Notes: generated by a model not told the origin, from the sequence alone. DNA of 64,000 bases from Serratia nevei (GCF_037948395.1 NZ_CP149940.1:3100001-3164000), one strand, 5' to 3'; shown: positions 28,120 to 38,892, counted from the first letter of the stretch. A program made the numbers and translations.

Positions 28120-28125
28120 CTAAAA

Positions 28126-29175
28126 TCAAATGCGCAATGCCTGGCCGCCGGCGATCTGCGCCAGCATGCGCTGGCTCATCCTGTCCAGCTCGACCACTTC
28201 GCTGACGCCGCCGCTGGCGATCGCCTCGCGCGGCATGCCGAACACCACGCAGCTCGCCTCGTTCTGCGCCAGGGTATAGGCCCCGGCGCGGTGCATCTCC
28301 AGCATCCCCGCCGCTCCGTCGTTGCCCATCCCGGTGAGGATCACGCCCACCGCATTGCGGCCGGCATATTGCGCCACCGAGCGGAACAGCACGTCGACCG
28401 AGGGGCGATGGCGGTTGACCGCCGGGCCGTCATGCAGCTTCACCTGATAGTTGGCGCCGCTGCGCGTCAGCTCCAGGTGACGATCCCCCGGAGCGATGTA
28501 GGCGTGGCCCGGCAGTACGCGCTCGCCGTCCTCCGCTTCTTTCACCGTGATCTGGCACAGCTTGTTCAGCCGCTCGGCGAACGAACGGGTGAAACCCGGC
28601 GGCATGTGCTGGGTGATCAGCAGCGCCGGGCTGGTTGCCGGCAACGGCTGCAGCACCTGGCGGATCGCTTCGGTGCCGCCGGTGGAAGCGCCGATGGCGA
28701 TCAGTTTTTCACTGCTCAGCAGCGGCGCATGGCTGAGGATCGCCGGCGCCGGGCTGCTGGAACGCTGCGGCAGGCGTGCTCTGGCGGCGGTGCGGATCTT
28801 CTCGGCAATCAGCTCGCTGTAGGCCAACATGCCCTCGCGAATGCCGAGCTGCGGTTTGGTCACGAAGTCCACCGCGCCCAGTTCCAGCGCGCGCAGCGTG
28901 ATTTCCGAGCCTTTGCCGGTCAGCGAAGAGACCATCACCACCGGCATCGGCCGCAGGCGCATCAGCTTCTCGAGGAAATCCAGCCCGTCCATGCGCGGCA
29001 TCTCGACGTCCAGCGTCAGCACCTGAGGATTAAATTTTTTGATCAGATCGCGCGCCACCAACGGATCCGGCGCGGTCGCCACCATCTCCATGTCGGCGTG
29101 GCCGTTCACGATTTCCGTCATCAGCTGGCGCATCAGTGCCGAATCGTCTACGCATAACACTCTGATTTTACTCAT
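28126..29175 (-). CDS. cheB: Chemotaxis protein-glutamate methylesterase/deamidase CheB
   Basis: CheB removes methyl groups from, and deamidates, chemoreceptor Glu/Gln residues to provide adaptation. The 349 residues equal the E. coli length. The receiver domain has D10/D11 and phosphoacceptor D56 ([11 protein letters not shown]). The esterase domain has S164 (GASTGG) and H190 (TQHMPPGF), with the third triad member in GMGNDGAAG. Its start overlaps the cheR stop (TAATG). Confidence 0.97.
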   Translation of the reverse strand: MSKIRVLCVDDSALMRQLMTEIVNGHADMEMVATAPDPLVARDLIKKFNPQVLTLDVEMPRMDGLDFLEKLMRLRPMPVVMVSSLTGKGSEITLRALELGAVDFVTKPQLGIREGMLAYSELIAEKIRTAARARLPQRSSSPAPAILSHAPLLSSEKLIAIGASTGGTEAIRQVLQPLPATSPALLITQHMPPGFTRSFAERLNKLCQITVKEAEDGERVLPGHAYIAPGDRHLELTRSGANYQVKLHDGPAVNRHRPSVDVLFRSVAQYAGRNAVGVILTGMGNDGAAGMLEMHRAGAYTLAQNEASCVVFGMPREAIASGGVSEVVELDRMSQRMLAQIAGGQALRI

Positions 29176-30047
29176 TACCTCTCCTTGGTCAGCCCATACA
29201 CGGTCTGCCCACGCAAGTAGAAATCCCGGCTGATCTGGCTGAAATTCTCGGAGTGGCCGGCAAACATCAGCCCCCCCGGCTTAAGCAAGGGAACGAAGCG
29301 GCGCAGGATGCGCTCCTGCGTCGCCTTATCGAAATAGATCATGACGTTGCGGCAAAAAATGGCGTCGAATTGCCCCGGCAGCGCCCACTCCGGCGCCAGC
29401 AGGTTCAGCGGCTGAAAGTTCACCCGCGCCGCCAGCTCCGGCCGCACGCGCACCAGCCCCTGATGCGGCCCGGTGCCGCGCAGAAAATAGCGCTGCATTT
29501 GGGTCGGCGTCAGGGTGCGCAGATCTTCCTGGCGGTAAACGCCCGCCTCCGCTTTTTCCAGCACCTGCGTATCGATATCGCTGGCCCAAACCTGGCAACT
29601 GCCGGCCCGTTGGCCCAATGCATCGCTCAGAGTGATGGCGATCGAATACGGTTCTTCGCCGGTCGAGGCCGCAGTGCTCCAGACGCTGTAGCCGTTCGGC
29701 CGCGAGCGCGCGTGCTCCGCCAGGATCGGGAAGTGATGCGCCTCGCGGAAAAAGGCCGTCAGGTTGGTGGTCAGCGCGTTGATAAACGCCTGCCACTCCG
29801 CGCTGTTCGGGTCGCTTTCCAGCAGCGCCAGGTAGTCGCCGAAATCGTGCAATCCCAACAGCCGCAAACGGCGCACCAGGCGGTTGTAAACCATCTCGCG
29901 CTTATGCTCCGCCAGCACAATGCCGGCGCGTTGATAAATCAACTGGCTGATACGGCGAAAATGCACGTCCGACAGCGGCAGGCGCTGCACCATTTGCGTC
30001 AACATCGACGCAGTATCCCGGTTAGAAGTTGACGGCGCCTGTTTCAT
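29175..30047 (-). CDS. cheR: Chemotaxis protein methyltransferase CheR
   Basis: CheR methylates receptor glutamates using S-adenosylmethionine. The 290-residue product (E. coli 286) has the helical N-terminal domain ending in the conserved [15 protein letters not shown]. The SAM-binding region is [12 protein letters not shown], and [14 protein letters not shown] is also conserved. The family's beta subdomain that docks the receptor NWETF tail is present in length. It is immediately downstream of the second receptor gene. Confidence 0.97.
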   Translation of the reverse strand: MKQAPSTSNRDTASMLTQMVQRLPLSDVHFRRISQLIYQRAGIVLAEHKREMVYNRLVRRLRLLGLHDFGDYLALLESDPNSAEWQAFINALTTNLTAFFREAHHFPILAEHARSRPNGYSVWSTAASTGEEPYSIAITLSDALGQRAGSCQVWASDIDTQVLEKAEAGVYRQEDLRTLTPTQMQRYFLRGTGPHQGLVRVRPELAARVNFQPLNLLAPEWALPGQFDAIFCRNVMIYFDKATQERILRRFVPLLKPGGLMFAGHSENFSQISRDFYLRGQTVYGLTKER

Positions 30048-30084
30048 GCCACCTCACCGGGGAAAAACGTGCTGCTTATGCGGT

Positions 30085-31701
30085 TTAACAATCTTGGGCT
30101 TCCTTTACCACGGGTGAAACTGCGTTGTTGCTGTTACCTGGCGCGACGAAGTTATCGTCCGCCAGACGGAATACCGCGACCGCGTCGGCCAGGGTAATGG
30201 CCTGCTCTTCCAGCGCGGTGGCGGCCGAAGCGGACTCTTCCACCAGCGCGGCGTTCTGCTGGGTGACCTGATCCATCTGGGTCACCGCCTGCGTCACCTG
30301 CTCGATGCCGCGGCTCTGTTCATCCGAAGCCGACGCGATCTCGCCCATGATGTCGGTCACGCGGGTCACCGAACGCACGATGTCCTGCATGGTGGCGCCG
30401 GAGTTTTCCACCAGCACCGAGCCGTGTTTGACGCGGCTGACCGATTCGTCGATCAGCACCTTGATCTCTTTCGCCGCCTGCGCGCTGCGGCTCGCCAGGT
30501 TGCGCACTTCGCCGGCGACCACGGCGAAACCGCGCCCCTGTTCACCGGCGCGCGCCGCTTCCACCGCCGCATTGAGCGCCAGAATGTTGGTCTGGAAAGC
30601 GATGCCGTCAATCACGCTGGTGATGGCGCCGATTTTCTGCGAACTGTTGGCGATATCGTGCATGGTGGTCACCACGTCGCCGGCCAGTTCGCCGCCCTTG
30701 GCCGCGGTGGCCGAGGCGTCGCGCGCCAGCTGAGAGGCCTGCCGCGCATTGTCGGCGTTCTGTTTCACCGTGGCGGTCAGCTGTTCCATGCTGGCGGCGG
30801 TTTCTTCCAGCGAAGCGGCCTGCTGCTCGGTGCGGGAAGAGAGATCGTTATTGCCTTCGGATATCTCCTGCAGGCCGATCAGAATCGACTCCGCCCCGTC
30901 GCGCACGGCGCCGACGGTGCCGATCAGCGACTGCTGCGTGCGTTGCAGGCTGGCGAACAGCATGCTGATTTCATTGCGGCCATACACCTGAATCGGCGTC
31001 GCCAAATCGCCGGCGGCGATGCGTTCAAAGTGGCTGCGGATTTGGTTCAGCGGCTGCACCAACATGGTACGCAGCCACCACATGGCGCTGCCGGTCACCA
31101 CGATCAGCATCAAGACCGCCCCTGCCAGCATCAGGCCCGCCAGCGTGAAGGAGAACTGGTTGGCGTCTCTGGCTTCGCTGATGTCGCCGTTGACCAGCTG
31201 CAGGTACTGCACGAAGTCGGCCTCGAACAGGTCCTGGGTTTTCTGCGTCGGCTGATCCATAAATGCCTGCAGCTCCCCCTTCTCCAGGAAGCCGATCAGC
31301 TCGCGCAGCGCGCCGCGCAGCCGCTCGTAGCTGGCCTTGGTCGTTGCCGTCTGCTGACTCTGTTGCTCACTGCTGCGCTCAACCGCCATGAACTGATTGA
31401 AATAGAGATCGGCCTTCTGCAGCGAACTGCGGGCGCTGCTCATCAATTCGTTCACCTGCTCCTGCGGCAGTTTCAGCGCCGCGCGGGTGCCGGCGCGGTT
31501 CAGCGTATTGCGCGCCTGCAACAGCGACACCCAGCTCAGGCTGAGCGAATCGCGCTGCTGGCTGCCGAGGGTGATGATGTCGAGGTTGTGGTTATCGGAG
31601 CGAAACGCGGAATACGACAGGCCGCTGCTGGCCAACTGCAGAACGCAGAAGGTCATCAACAACAGGAACAAGCTGGTAGAGATACGGATTCGGTTAAACA
31701 C
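30085..31701 (-). CDS. Methyl-accepting chemotaxis protein in the Tar/Tap position
   Basis: The 538-residue chemoreceptor has TM1 (about 8-30), a periplasmic four-helix sensor, TM2 (about 188-212), a HAMP domain and the universally conserved signalling tip ([22 protein letters not shown]). The amino-acid pocket residues known from Tar/Tsr are retained (R, N, R, R in LLQARNTLNRAGTR). It may therefore sense an amino acid, but the ligand is not predictable. Unlike Tsr it has no C-terminal NWETF tail and ends in EAQDC, so like E. coli Tap it should rely on neighbours for adaptation. Confidence 0.93.
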   Translation of the reverse strand: MFNRIRISTSLFLLLMTFCVLQLASSGLSYSAFRSDNHNLDIITLGSQQRDSLSLSWVSLLQARNTLNRAGTRAALKLPQEQVNELMSSARSSLQKADLYFNQFMAVERSSEQQSQQTATTKASYERLRGALRELIGFLEKGELQAFMDQPTQKTQDLFEADFVQYLQLVNGDISEARDANQFSFTLAGLMLAGAVLMLIVVTGSAMWWLRTMLVQPLNQIRSHFERIAAGDLATPIQVYGRNEISMLFASLQRTQQSLIGTVGAVRDGAESILIGLQEISEGNNDLSSRTEQQAASLEETAASMEQLTATVKQNADNARQASQLARDASATAAKGGELAGDVVTTMHDIANSSQKIGAITSVIDGIAFQTNILALNAAVEAARAGEQGRGFAVVAGEVRNLASRSAQAAKEIKVLIDESVSRVKHGSVLVENSGATMQDIVRSVTRVTDIMGEIASASDEQSRGIEQVTQAVTQMDQVTQQNAALVEESASAATALEEQAITLADAVAVFRLADDNFVAPGNSNNAVSPVVKEAQDC

Positions 31702-31744
31702 TGTGAACCTCCTTGCAGCCGGCCGGCGACCGGCCTACGTAGGG

Positions 31745-31769
31745 AAAAGGGCCTCTGCGAGAGAGGCCC
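31745..31769 (-). terminator. Terminator-like hairpin between the two receptor genes
   Basis: GGGCCTCT (31749-31756) and AGAGGCCC (31762-31769) form a perfect 8-bp stem with a five-base loop. On the minus strand they are followed by four T residues (31748-31745). It lies nine bases after the tsr stop, inside an operon that continues into cheRBYZ, so it may act as a partial terminator. Confidence 0.6.
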
Positions 31770-31777
31770 GATACCGG

Positions 31778-33448
31778 TCAGAACGTTTCCCAGTTATCCT
31801 GCAGATCGCTGGCGTTCATTTTCTTATGATTGATTACCGGTGTTACCGTCGCCTTGCTGGTGGCAGGCGCTTTAAACTCTTCCTGGCCTTCCGACCTCAG
31901 GCGGAATACCGCCACCGACTGGGTCAGCATGCTGGCCTGTTCTTCCAGCGCTGCCGCCGCCGAGGCGGATTCTTCCACCAACGAGGCGTTCTGCTGGGTC
32001 ACGCGGTCCATTTCCGCTACCGCCTGGCCAACCTGATCGATACCGCGGCTCTGCTCGTCAGAAGCCGACGCGATTTCGCCCATGATGTCGGTCACGCGGG
32101 TAACGGCGTTGACGATATCGCCCATGGTTTCGCCGGCGCTTTCCACCAGCACGGAGCCCATATCGACGCGGCTGACCGAGTCTTCGATCAGGCCTTTGAT
32201 CTCTTTTGCCGCCTGCGCGCTGCGCTGCGCCAGGTTGCGCACTTCACCGGCCACCACCGCGAAGCCGCGGCCCTGCTCACCGGCGCGCGCCGCTTCCACC
32301 GCGGCGTTCAACGCCAGGATGTTGGTCTGGAAGGCGATGCCGTCGATCACGCCGGTGATATCGGCGATTTTCTGCGAGCTGCCGGCGATGTCGTGCATGG
32401 TCTGCACCACGTTGGCCACGACCTTGCCGCCTTTCTGCGCGGTTTCGGAGGCGCTCAGCGCCAGCTGTGAAGCCTGACGGGCGTTTTCGGCGTTCTGTTT
32501 CACCGTCGCGGTCAGCTGTTCCATGCTGGCGGCGGTCTCTTCCAGCGAAGCGGCCTGCTGCTCGGTGCGGGAGGAGAGATCGTTGTTGCCCGCGGCGATT
32601 TCCGACGCGCCGCTGTAGATGGCGTCCGCGCCCTGACGCACGCCGCTGACGGTTTCGATCAGTTCGCTTTGCATGTGTTTCAGGCTGGCCGCCAGCACGC
32701 CCATTTCGTTGCGGCTGGTGACGACGATCTGCTGAGTCAGGTCGCCGGCGGCGATCTGTTTGATGTGGTCAATCATGCGGTTCAGCGGGCGCACCAGGAT
32801 GTGATGAATGCCGGTCCAGGCCAGTACGATCACCGCCAGCACCACCACCAGAATCACGATCAGCGTCCAAATGGCCGAGTTGTAGGAGCTGTTGCTGCCG
32901 TCGACCGCGATTTGATACAGCTTGCCGTTTTGCTCCAGATAAACGTTGTAGCTCTGCTCAAAGTTGTCCTGGTAGCTCTGCGTAGGCTGATCGAAGAAGG
33001 CGTTAATCTTGCCTTCGCCCAGCAGTTGGATCAGTTCGGAGAGCGCGCCGTACAGAATGTCGTACTGTTGCTTAACGCGCTCTGCTGACTGGGGATCCTG
33101 ACGCGGATCCTGAGGGATTTTTTCGTAAGCGGCATAGTGTCTTTCCGCCTCGGCCAGCTCTTCTTTCGCTTTGCCCAGCAGTTCATCAATGGTGGCGCCG
33201 CTGCCGATCTTATTGGTATCCATCATGTAGCGAATACCGGCACGGTTCAGGGAGTTGCGCGCCTGCAGCAGGTCAACGCGGCTTTCACTCAGCTGCAGCT
33301 GCTGCTGGCGGATAGTTTGCAGGACGGTAAAGTTTTCCTTATCGCTTTTCAGCGAGGAGAAAAAGAGTCCGCCCGAAATCAACTGCAAGGCGCCAAACAG
33401 CACCAACACCAGCAACAGGCTGGTGACCACCTTCATACGATTTAACAT
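31778..33448 (-). CDS. tsr: Serine-type methyl-accepting chemotaxis protein Tsr
   Basis: The 556-residue receptor (E. coli Tsr 551) begins [19 protein letters not shown], nearly identical to Tsr. It keeps the ligand residues R64, N68, R69 and R73 ([14 protein letters not shown]) and the FFDQPTQ segment. The HAMP domain, methylation helices and signalling tip are intact. The C-terminus is the CheR/CheB-docking pentapeptide NWETF. The ATG at 33448 has an AGGGA ribosome site. The upstream extension to 33619 crosses the promoter and is rejected. It is the first gene after a perfect FliA promoter. Confidence 0.95.
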   Translation of the reverse strand: MLNRMKVVTSLLLVLVLFGALQLISGGLFFSSLKSDKENFTVLQTIRQQQLQLSESRVDLLQARNSLNRAGIRYMMDTNKIGSGATIDELLGKAKEELAEAERHYAAYEKIPQDPRQDPQSAERVKQQYDILYGALSELIQLLGEGKINAFFDQPTQSYQDNFEQSYNVYLEQNGKLYQIAVDGSNSSYNSAIWTLIVILVVVLAVIVLAWTGIHHILVRPLNRMIDHIKQIAAGDLTQQIVVTSRNEMGVLAASLKHMQSELIETVSGVRQGADAIYSGASEIAAGNNDLSSRTEQQAASLEETAASMEQLTATVKQNAENARQASQLALSASETAQKGGKVVANVVQTMHDIAGSSQKIADITGVIDGIAFQTNILALNAAVEAARAGEQGRGFAVVAGEVRNLAQRSAQAAKEIKGLIEDSVSRVDMGSVLVESAGETMGDIVNAVTRVTDIMGEIASASDEQSRGIDQVGQAVAEMDRVTQQNASLVEESASAAAALEEQASMLTQSVAVFRLRSEGQEEFKAPATSKATVTPVINHKKMNASDLQDNWETF

Positions 33449-33503
33449 GATTTCCCTTGTTGAAGCCCGCGCAGACAGGCTCTGATGACGTTGAATGTGA
33501 GAG

Positions 33504-33530
33504 TTATCGGCGCCGTGCGGCAAAACTTTA
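33504..33530 (-). promoter_or_regulatory. Perfect-consensus FliA promoter for tsr-cheZ
   Basis: On the minus strand TAAAGTTT (33530-33523), 11 bases, then GCCGATAA (33511-33504). Both boxes match the sigma-28 consensus exactly. The site is about 60 bases upstream of tsr and separates the mot-cheAW operon from the receptor-cheRBYZ operon. Confidence 0.95.
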
Positions 33531-33610
33531 TGCGGGAAAGTAACTATTTTTAGTGGGGGTTCCGGGCTCGGTCGGCGGCGTCGCGACAGGTCAGGAAGAG
33601 TGATGGATGA

Positions 33611-33633
33611 AGGGGGCAAGCGCCCTGCCCCCT
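33611..33633 (-). terminator. Probable terminator after cheW
   Basis: AGGGGGCA (33611-33618) pairs with TGCCCCCT (33626-33633) around seven bases. It starts 12 bases past the cheW stop, with a short T-rich stretch beyond on the minus strand. It should at least partly end the motAB-cheAW transcript before the tsr promoter. Confidence 0.6.
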
Positions 33634-33644
33634 CGGGTCATGAA

Positions 33645-34154
33645 TCAGACGCTTTTCGCCACGCTGTCGACCAGCGACATCTCTTCGCTGCTCAGCAGCT
33701 TTTCGATATCCACCAGGATCAGCATGCGCTCGCCCAGCGAACCGAGACCGGTGAGGTATTCGGTCGCCAGCGTCACCGCGAACTCCGGCGCCGGGCGGAT
33801 CTGCTCGGCGGTCAGCGACAGCACGTCGGAAACGCCGTCGACCACGATGCCCACCACGCGCTGGCCAAAGTTCAGCACGATCACCACGGTGTTTTCATCG
33901 TAAGACACGCTTTGCTGTGAGAATTTCACCCGCAGATCGATGATCGGGACGATCACGCCGCGCAGGTTAGTGACGCCCTTGATGAACGCCGGCGTGTTGG
34001 CGATACGGGTCACCTGGTCGTAGCCGCGAATTTCCTGCACCTTGAGGATATCGATGCCGTACTCCTCGTTGCCCAGGGTAAAAATCAGAAACTCTTGCCC
34101 TACCGTTTCGCCAGCCAATTTGCTGACGGCTGCCAATCCTGCCATATCATTCAC
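33645..34154 (-). CDS. cheW: Chemotaxis coupling protein CheW
   Basis: CheW is the SH3-like adaptor joining CheA to receptors in the chemosensory array. The 169-residue product (E. coli 167) has the family core [25 protein letters not shown] (about 21-45), [11 protein letters not shown] and [10 protein letters not shown]. It is 23 bases after cheA. Confidence 0.97.
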   Translation of the reverse strand: MNDMAGLAAVSKLAGETVGQEFLIFTLGNEEYGIDILKVQEIRGYDQVTRIANTPAFIKGVTNLRGVIVPIIDLRVKFSQQSVSYDENTVVIVLNFGQRVVGIVVDGVSDVLSLTAEQIRPAPEFAVTLATEYLTGLGSLGERMLILVDIEKLLSSEEMSLVDSVAKSV

Positions 34155-34177
34155 CTTTTAAATCAATAAACTCATTA

Positions 34178-36199
34178 TTATGCGGCGGCGTCCGTCAGAC
34201 GCTTTTCACGGTTCAAGGTTTGCAACGCCGAGACATCGACGATCAAGGCCACGCTGCCGTCGCCCAAAATGGTCGCGGCGGAGATGCCCGGCACTTTGCG
34301 GTAGTTGCTTTCCAGATTCTTCACCACCACCTGATGTTGGCCAATCAGCTGATCCACCAGCAACGCATAGCGGCGGCCGGCGCTTTGCAGGATAACGACG
34401 ATGCCCTGCGTGGCGTCGGTTTTGGCGCCTTCCACTTCAAATACCCGATACAGCTCCACCAGCGGCAGATATTCGCCGCGCACCTGCAGCACGCGTTCGC
34501 CGCCGGCCAGCGGATGCAGATCTTCTGCCTGCGGCTGCAGCGATTCCATTACCGCGTTCAGCGGCAGGATAAAGACTTCGTCGTTCACCTTGACCGACAT
34601 GCCGTCGAGGATCGCCAGCGTCAGCGGCAGCAGGATGCGGATGGTGGTGCCTTTACCGGCCTGCGAACGGATCTCGACGTGGCCGCCCATCTCCTGAATA
34701 TTTCGTTTCACCACGTCCATGCCGACGCCGCGGCCGGAAACGTCGGTCACCTGCTCGGCGGTGGAGAAGCCCGGTGCGAAGATCAGCATGCCGACCTCTT
34801 CATCGCTCATGCTGTCGCTCACCGCCAGCCCTTGCGACGCGGCCTTGGCGAGAATTTTTTCGCGGTTCAGGCCCGCGCCGTCATCGATAACCTCAATGCA
34901 GATGTTGCCGCCCTGGTGTTCGGCCGACAGCACCAGATTGCCCACCGCCGACTTGCCGGCGGCGATGCGGGTGGCCGGCTCTTCGATACCGTGATCGAGG
35001 CTGTTGCGCACCAGGTGCGTCAACGGATCGATAATGCGTTCGATCAGGCTCTTGTCCAGTTCGGTGGAACTGCCCTGCAGCGTCAGCTCCACCTGCTTGT
35101 TCAGCTTGCCGGCCAGATCGCGCACCAGGCGCGGATAGCGGCTGAAGACGTATTCCATCGGCATCATGCGGATCGACATCACCGACTCCTGCAGATCGCG
35201 CGCGTTACGCTCCAGCTGGCTCATGCTGTTCAGCAGATCGCCGTGGTTCACCGGATCGAGCGTGCCGGAGCGCTGCGCCAGCATCGACTGGGTGATCACC
35301 AGCTCGCCCACCAGGTTGATCAGCTGATCCACCTTTTCCACCGCCACGCGAATGCTGGTGGACTCGCTCGCCTTGGCGCGCGCTTTCGGCGCTTCCGCCG
35401 GAGCGGCGGCCGGTTTGGCGGCAGGCGGCGCGGCGTTCGCGACCGGCGCAGGTGCAGCTTCCGGCGCGGCGACCGCTGCCGGTAAGCTCGCTTCTGCAAC
35501 GGCCGGTTCGCTCTGCGTCGGCGTCGAGAAGCTGATTTGTTCCGGCTCCAGCACGAAGCACAGCACGGCGCTGATGTCGTCTTCGCTGGCGGAGGTGAGC
35601 AACGTCACGTCCAGACTGTGTTCCGTCTGATGAGGGTCTTTAACCTCGCCGAGGTTGCCCAGCTCTTCCAACATCAAGGGGATTTCACTGGCTTTCAGCC
35701 CGTTCAGGCTGATGCGCATGCCGCCTTCGATCGCCGCCGGCGCAGCCACCGGCTTCACGACAGGCTGCTGAACGGCCGGTTGAGCCGCAGGCGCCTCCTG
35801 CTGCTGTTGCGCCTCCAACGCCAGCTGGCGCAGCGCCTGGCAAATGTATTCAAAGCTTTCGGCATCAGGCTGTTGCGAGGTTTTATAGGCGTCCAGTTGC
35901 TCCTGCATAATGTCTTTGGTTTCCAGAAACAGGTTGATAATCTCGGTGCTCAGGCTCATTTCCTGGCGTCTTGCACCGTCCAGCAGGTTCTCCAGCAGGT
36001 GGGTCGTTTCCTGCAGCACCGAAAAGCCAAAGGTCGCCGCACCGCCCTTGATCGAGTGCGCCGCGCGGAAGATGGCGTTCAACGGCTCGATATCGGGGGC
36101 CAGCGGATCCAGCTCCAGCAGGTGTTGCTCCATGTCGGCCAGCAACTCGTCCGCCTCATCAAAGAAGGTCTGATAAAAATCGCTAATGTCCATGCTCAC
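34178..36199 (-). CDS. cheA: Chemotaxis sensor histidine kinase CheA
   Basis: CheA is the dimeric kinase that autophosphorylates and passes phosphate to CheY and CheB. The 673-residue product (E. coli 654) shows all five domains. P1 has H48 (AAHSIKGG). P2 (about 155-225) has an expanded Ala/Pro-rich linker after it. P3 is the dimerisation domain. P4 has the N and G boxes ([22 protein letters not shown]). P5 is the CheW-like domain. The extra length lies in the P2-P3 linker. It overlaps motB by four bases. Confidence 0.97.
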   Translation of the reverse strand: MSMDISDFYQTFFDEADELLADMEQHLLELDPLAPDIEPLNAIFRAAHSIKGGAATFGFSVLQETTHLLENLLDGARRQEMSLSTEIINLFLETKDIMQEQLDAYKTSQQPDAESFEYICQALRQLALEAQQQQEAPAAQPAVQQPVVKPVAAPAAIEGGMRISLNGLKASEIPLMLEELGNLGEVKDPHQTEHSLDVTLLTSASEDDISAVLCFVLEPEQISFSTPTQSEPAVAEASLPAAVAAPEAAPAPVANAAPPAAKPAAAPAEAPKARAKASESTSIRVAVEKVDQLINLVGELVITQSMLAQRSGTLDPVNHGDLLNSMSQLERNARDLQESVMSIRMMPMEYVFSRYPRLVRDLAGKLNKQVELTLQGSSTELDKSLIERIIDPLTHLVRNSLDHGIEEPATRIAAGKSAVGNLVLSAEHQGGNICIEVIDDGAGLNREKILAKAASQGLAVSDSMSDEEVGMLIFAPGFSTAEQVTDVSGRGVGMDVVKRNIQEMGGHVEIRSQAGKGTTIRILLPLTLAILDGMSVKVNDEVFILPLNAVMESLQPQAEDLHPLAGGERVLQVRGEYLPLVELYRVFEVEGAKTDATQGIVVILQSAGRRYALLVDQLIGQHQVVVKNLESNYRKVPGISAATILGDGSVALIVDVSALQTLNREKRLTDAAA

Positions 36200-37275
36200 G
36201 GGGTCACCTCTGGCTGTGAGTCGCGGTTAGTCGGTGCGGGTGCGGCCGCCGGTTGTTCCGGCGCTTGGCCGGCCGGGGCTATCGCCGGGGATGTCTGCGA
36301 TTGAGCGACAGGGTCTGCCGCCGGCGGCGGCGTCGCTTGATCGGTCAGCGTTACCGCCTGGGGTTCCGGCGTTTGGCTGGCCGGCGCAGTCGCCGACGGC
36401 GCCAGCTGCTTCAGGCTAGCCGGCTGGGCGATATCCATCGCGTTGCTTTCGGCATTTTCGTGTTCGATGCCTTCTTGCGTTTGCTTATTCAGCACCAGCA
36501 CGGTGATGCGACGGTTAATCGCGTCATCGGCACCGTGCTGTTTCAAGCTCATGGTGGCCGCCATGCCCACCACCCGCAGCACTTTGCCTTCCGCCAGGCC
36601 GCCGGCGATCAGCTCGCGCCGGGAGGCGTTGGCGCGATCGGCCGACAGTTCCCAGTTGCTGTAGCCGCGCTCGCCGGTGGCGTAAGGGATATCATCAGTG
36701 TGGCCGGACAGGCTGATCTTGTTCGGCAGGTCGTTAAGGATCGGCGCTATCGCCCGCAGAATATCGCGCATGTAGCTCTCGACCTGCGCGCTGCCGGTTT
36801 TGAACATCGGCCGGTTCTGACTATCGATAATCTGGATGCGCAGCCCTTCGTCCATCATGTTGATCAACAGATGCGGACGCAGCGCCTTCAGGCGCGGGTC
36901 GGACTCAATCAATTCGTCCAACTTTTCGCGCAGCTTGTTCAGGCGCAGCTCTTCGGCGCGCGAGTCCGGCGAGTCGACCTGCTTTCTCACCAGGCCGTGC
37001 TGCTGGGTAGGATCGTCGCCGCCGCCCGGGATCGGGCTGCTTTCGGAACTGCTCTTGTCGCCGCTGGTCAGGGCGACCTTGAGCGGCGTGCGGAAATATT
37101 CGGCGATTTGCGTCAGCTCCTGCGGGCTGGCGATCGCCAGCAGCCACATCACCAGGAAGAACGCCATCATCGCCGTCATAAAGTCGGCATAAGCGATCTT
37201 CCAGGAGCCGCCGTGATGGGCGGCATGATGCGACTTGCGCTTTCTGACCAGAACGACCGGATGATTCTGTTTCAT
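36196..37275 (-). CDS. motB: Flagellar motor stator protein MotB
   Basis: MotB is the peptidoglycan-anchored stator subunit. The plug and single TM helix contain the proton-binding Asp (D31, in [15 protein letters not shown]). The OmpA-like domain (about 150-270) binds peptidoglycan ([10 protein letters not shown]). The product is 359 residues against 308 in E. coli. The difference is an Ala/Pro/Gln/Thr-rich low-complexity C-terminal tail after about residue 275. It overlaps motA by four bases and cheA by four. Confidence 0.95.
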   Translation of the reverse strand: MKQNHPVVLVRKRKSHHAAHHGGSWKIAYADFMTAMMAFFLVMWLLAIASPQELTQIAEYFRTPLKVALTSGDKSSSESSPIPGGGDDPTQQHGLVRKQVDSPDSRAEELRLNKLREKLDELIESDPRLKALRPHLLINMMDEGLRIQIIDSQNRPMFKTGSAQVESYMRDILRAIAPILNDLPNKISLSGHTDDIPYATGERGYSNWELSADRANASRRELIAGGLAEGKVLRVVGMAATMSLKQHGADDAINRRITVLVLNKQTQEGIEHENAESNAMDIAQPASLKQLAPSATAPASQTPEPQAVTLTDQATPPPAADPVAQSQTSPAIAPAGQAPEQPAAAPAPTNRDSQPEVTP

Positions 37276-38168
37276 GCTTCTTCTTCTTCCGTCGCCTGCT
37301 GCGCCGGCGCTTTCACGCGGCGCACGTGTTCTTCCAGCTCAACGAAAGAAGGACGCTCGGTGGTGTACAGCGTTTTACGGCCAAACTCGACGGCGATCTG
37401 CGGCGCGTAACCGTTCAGGCTCGACAGCAGCGTGACCTTGATGCACTGCATCATCTTGACGTTTTCGGCGCTCTTCTGGCGCAGCAACGTGGCCAGCGGC
37501 GAGATAAAGCCGTAGGCCAGCAAAATGCCGAGGAAAGTACCGACCATGGCGTTAGCGATCAGCGCGCCCAGTTCCGCTGCCGGCCGATCGGCCGAAGCCA
37601 GGGCGTGCACCACCCCCATCACCGCCGCGACGATACCAAACGCCGGCAAGGAGTCGCCCACCATCGCCAGGCTGCCGGCGGGCACTTCACTTTCCTGCTC
37701 GTAGGTTTCGATCTCTTCGTCCATCAGCGCTTCGATCTCGAACGCATTCATATTGCCGCTCACCATCAGCCGTAAATAGTCGGTAATGAACTCCACCAGG
37801 GTGTTATCGGCAAGGATGCGCGGATAATTAGAGAAAATTTCACTTTCTTGTGGATTATCGATGTCGAACTCGAGCGACAGCATGCCTTGCTGACGCGATT
37901 TGGCCAGCAGGCGGAACAACAGCGCCATCAGATCCATGTACAGATCTTTGTTGTATTTGGAACGGCGCATCAGCCGCGGCAGCGCGCGCAGCGTAGCCTT
38001 GATCGCCTTGCCGTTGTTGCCGACGATGAAAGCGCCGACCCCCGCCCCGCCGATAATCAGAAACTCCGCCGGTTGATATAACGCACCGAGATGACCGCCC
38101 ACGATCAGGTAGCCGCCAAACACCGCACCCAATACCACGAGATAACCCAAAATAACTAGCACACGCAT
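37272..38168 (-). CDS. motA: Flagellar motor stator protein MotA
   Basis: MotA is the four-helix proton-channel subunit that pushes on FliG. The 298-residue product (E. coli 295) has TM1-2 (about 2-50) and the cytosolic loop with the torque residues R92 and E100 (equivalent to E. coli R90 and E98) in [14 protein letters not shown]3-4 (about 170-225) hold conserved prolines. It is preceded by a 139-base gap after flhC that lacks a recognisable FliA promoter. Confidence 0.96.
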   Translation of the reverse strand: MRVLVILGYLVVLGAVFGGYLIVGGHLGALYQPAEFLIIGGAGVGAFIVGNNGKAIKATLRALPRLMRRSKYNKDLYMDLMALLFRLLAKSRQQGMLSLEFDIDNPQESEIFSNYPRILADNTLVEFITDYLRLMVSGNMNAFEIEALMDEEIETYEQESEVPAGSLAMVGDSLPAFGIVAAVMGVVHALASADRPAAELGALIANAMVGTFLGILLAYGFISPLATLLRQKSAENVKMMQCIKVTLLSSLNGYAPQIAVEFGRKTLYTTERPSFVELEEHVRRVKAPAQQATEEEEA

Positions 38169-38240
38169 TCCTTAAATTAACAATGTGGATGGAAGGTGGG
38201 GCAAACGCGCCCTGGCGCGACAGACCAGGCTGCGTGTCTG

Positions 38241-38300
38241 GGGGCGGCATGCCGCCCCTGCGTATCACACGTCGGTATTCATTGCCGAGAGCCGGCAATG
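38241..38300. other. Palindrome and hairpin in the flhC-motA gap
   Basis: GGGGCGGCATGCCGCCCC (38241-38258) is a perfect 18-base palindrome. CATTGCCG (38280-38287) and CGGCAATG (38293-38300) form an 8-bp hairpin with a five-base loop, seven bases from the flhC stop. No T-tract follows either. No TTATCGGC (a reversed FliA -10) is present in the gap. Confidence 0.5.
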
Positions 38301-38307
38301 TGGCGGC

Positions 38308-38892
38308 TCAAATGGCGCGTTTGACCTGCTCGTCCAGCAGTTGAGGAATAATATCGGCCAGTTGCGGCGAAAGTTTACGTCTTTTTACGGCGCGGGATGG
38401 GGGTTGGCATAAACTGCAGATGAAACCGTTCAGCGGCTGGTGCGCGTGGGTGATAAATGCGCCGCCACAGCAGCTGCAGGCGGAAAGCTGCAGCATGCCG
38501 CTGTCGACGAAACGCACCAGCGTCCAGGCACGGGTCAGCGCCAGCAGCGGCGCATCGCCGGCCTGCTGGGGGCACTGCTCCAGATAGAGGCGATAGGCTT
38601 TAATCACCGCTTCGACCCCGCTGCACTGCCCGCTTTTCATCAGAAACAGGTAGGCGTTGTAAAACATCGACGAGTGAATATTCTGTTCCCAGGTCATAAA
38701 CCAGTCGGTTGAGAACGGCAACATCCCTTTTGGCGGCGGGCTACCGCGCAACTCCTTATAAAGTTTAATCAAGCGCCCGCGGCTGAGCTGGGTTTCGCTC
38801 TCCAGCATCTGCAAACGGGCTCCCAGTGAAATCAGCTCCATGGCGAGCTGAATGTCCTTGGCTTCTTGAACAATACTTTTCTCAACCATCAT
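38308..38892 (-). CDS. flhC: Flagellar master regulator subunit FlhC
   Basis: FlhC with FlhD forms the FlhD4C2 activator of class II flagellar genes. The 194-residue product (E. coli 192) keeps the four zinc-binding cysteines (CSCCGG and CSLC), the THAHQP segment and the basic SRAVKRRK. The start at 38892 overlaps the flhD stop (TGATG). The next codon is also ATG (38889), and either may be used. A 139-base gap follows to motA. Confidence 0.97.
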   Translation of the reverse strand: MMVEKSIVQEAKDIQLAMELISLGARLQMLESETQLSRGRLIKLYKELRGSPPPKGMLPFSTDWFMTWEQNIHSSMFYNAYLFLMKSGQCSGVEAVIKAYRLYLEQCPQQAGDAPLLALTRAWTLVRFVDSGMLQLSACSCCGGAFITHAHQPLNGFICSLCQPPSRAVKRRKLSPQLADIIPQLLDEQVKRAI

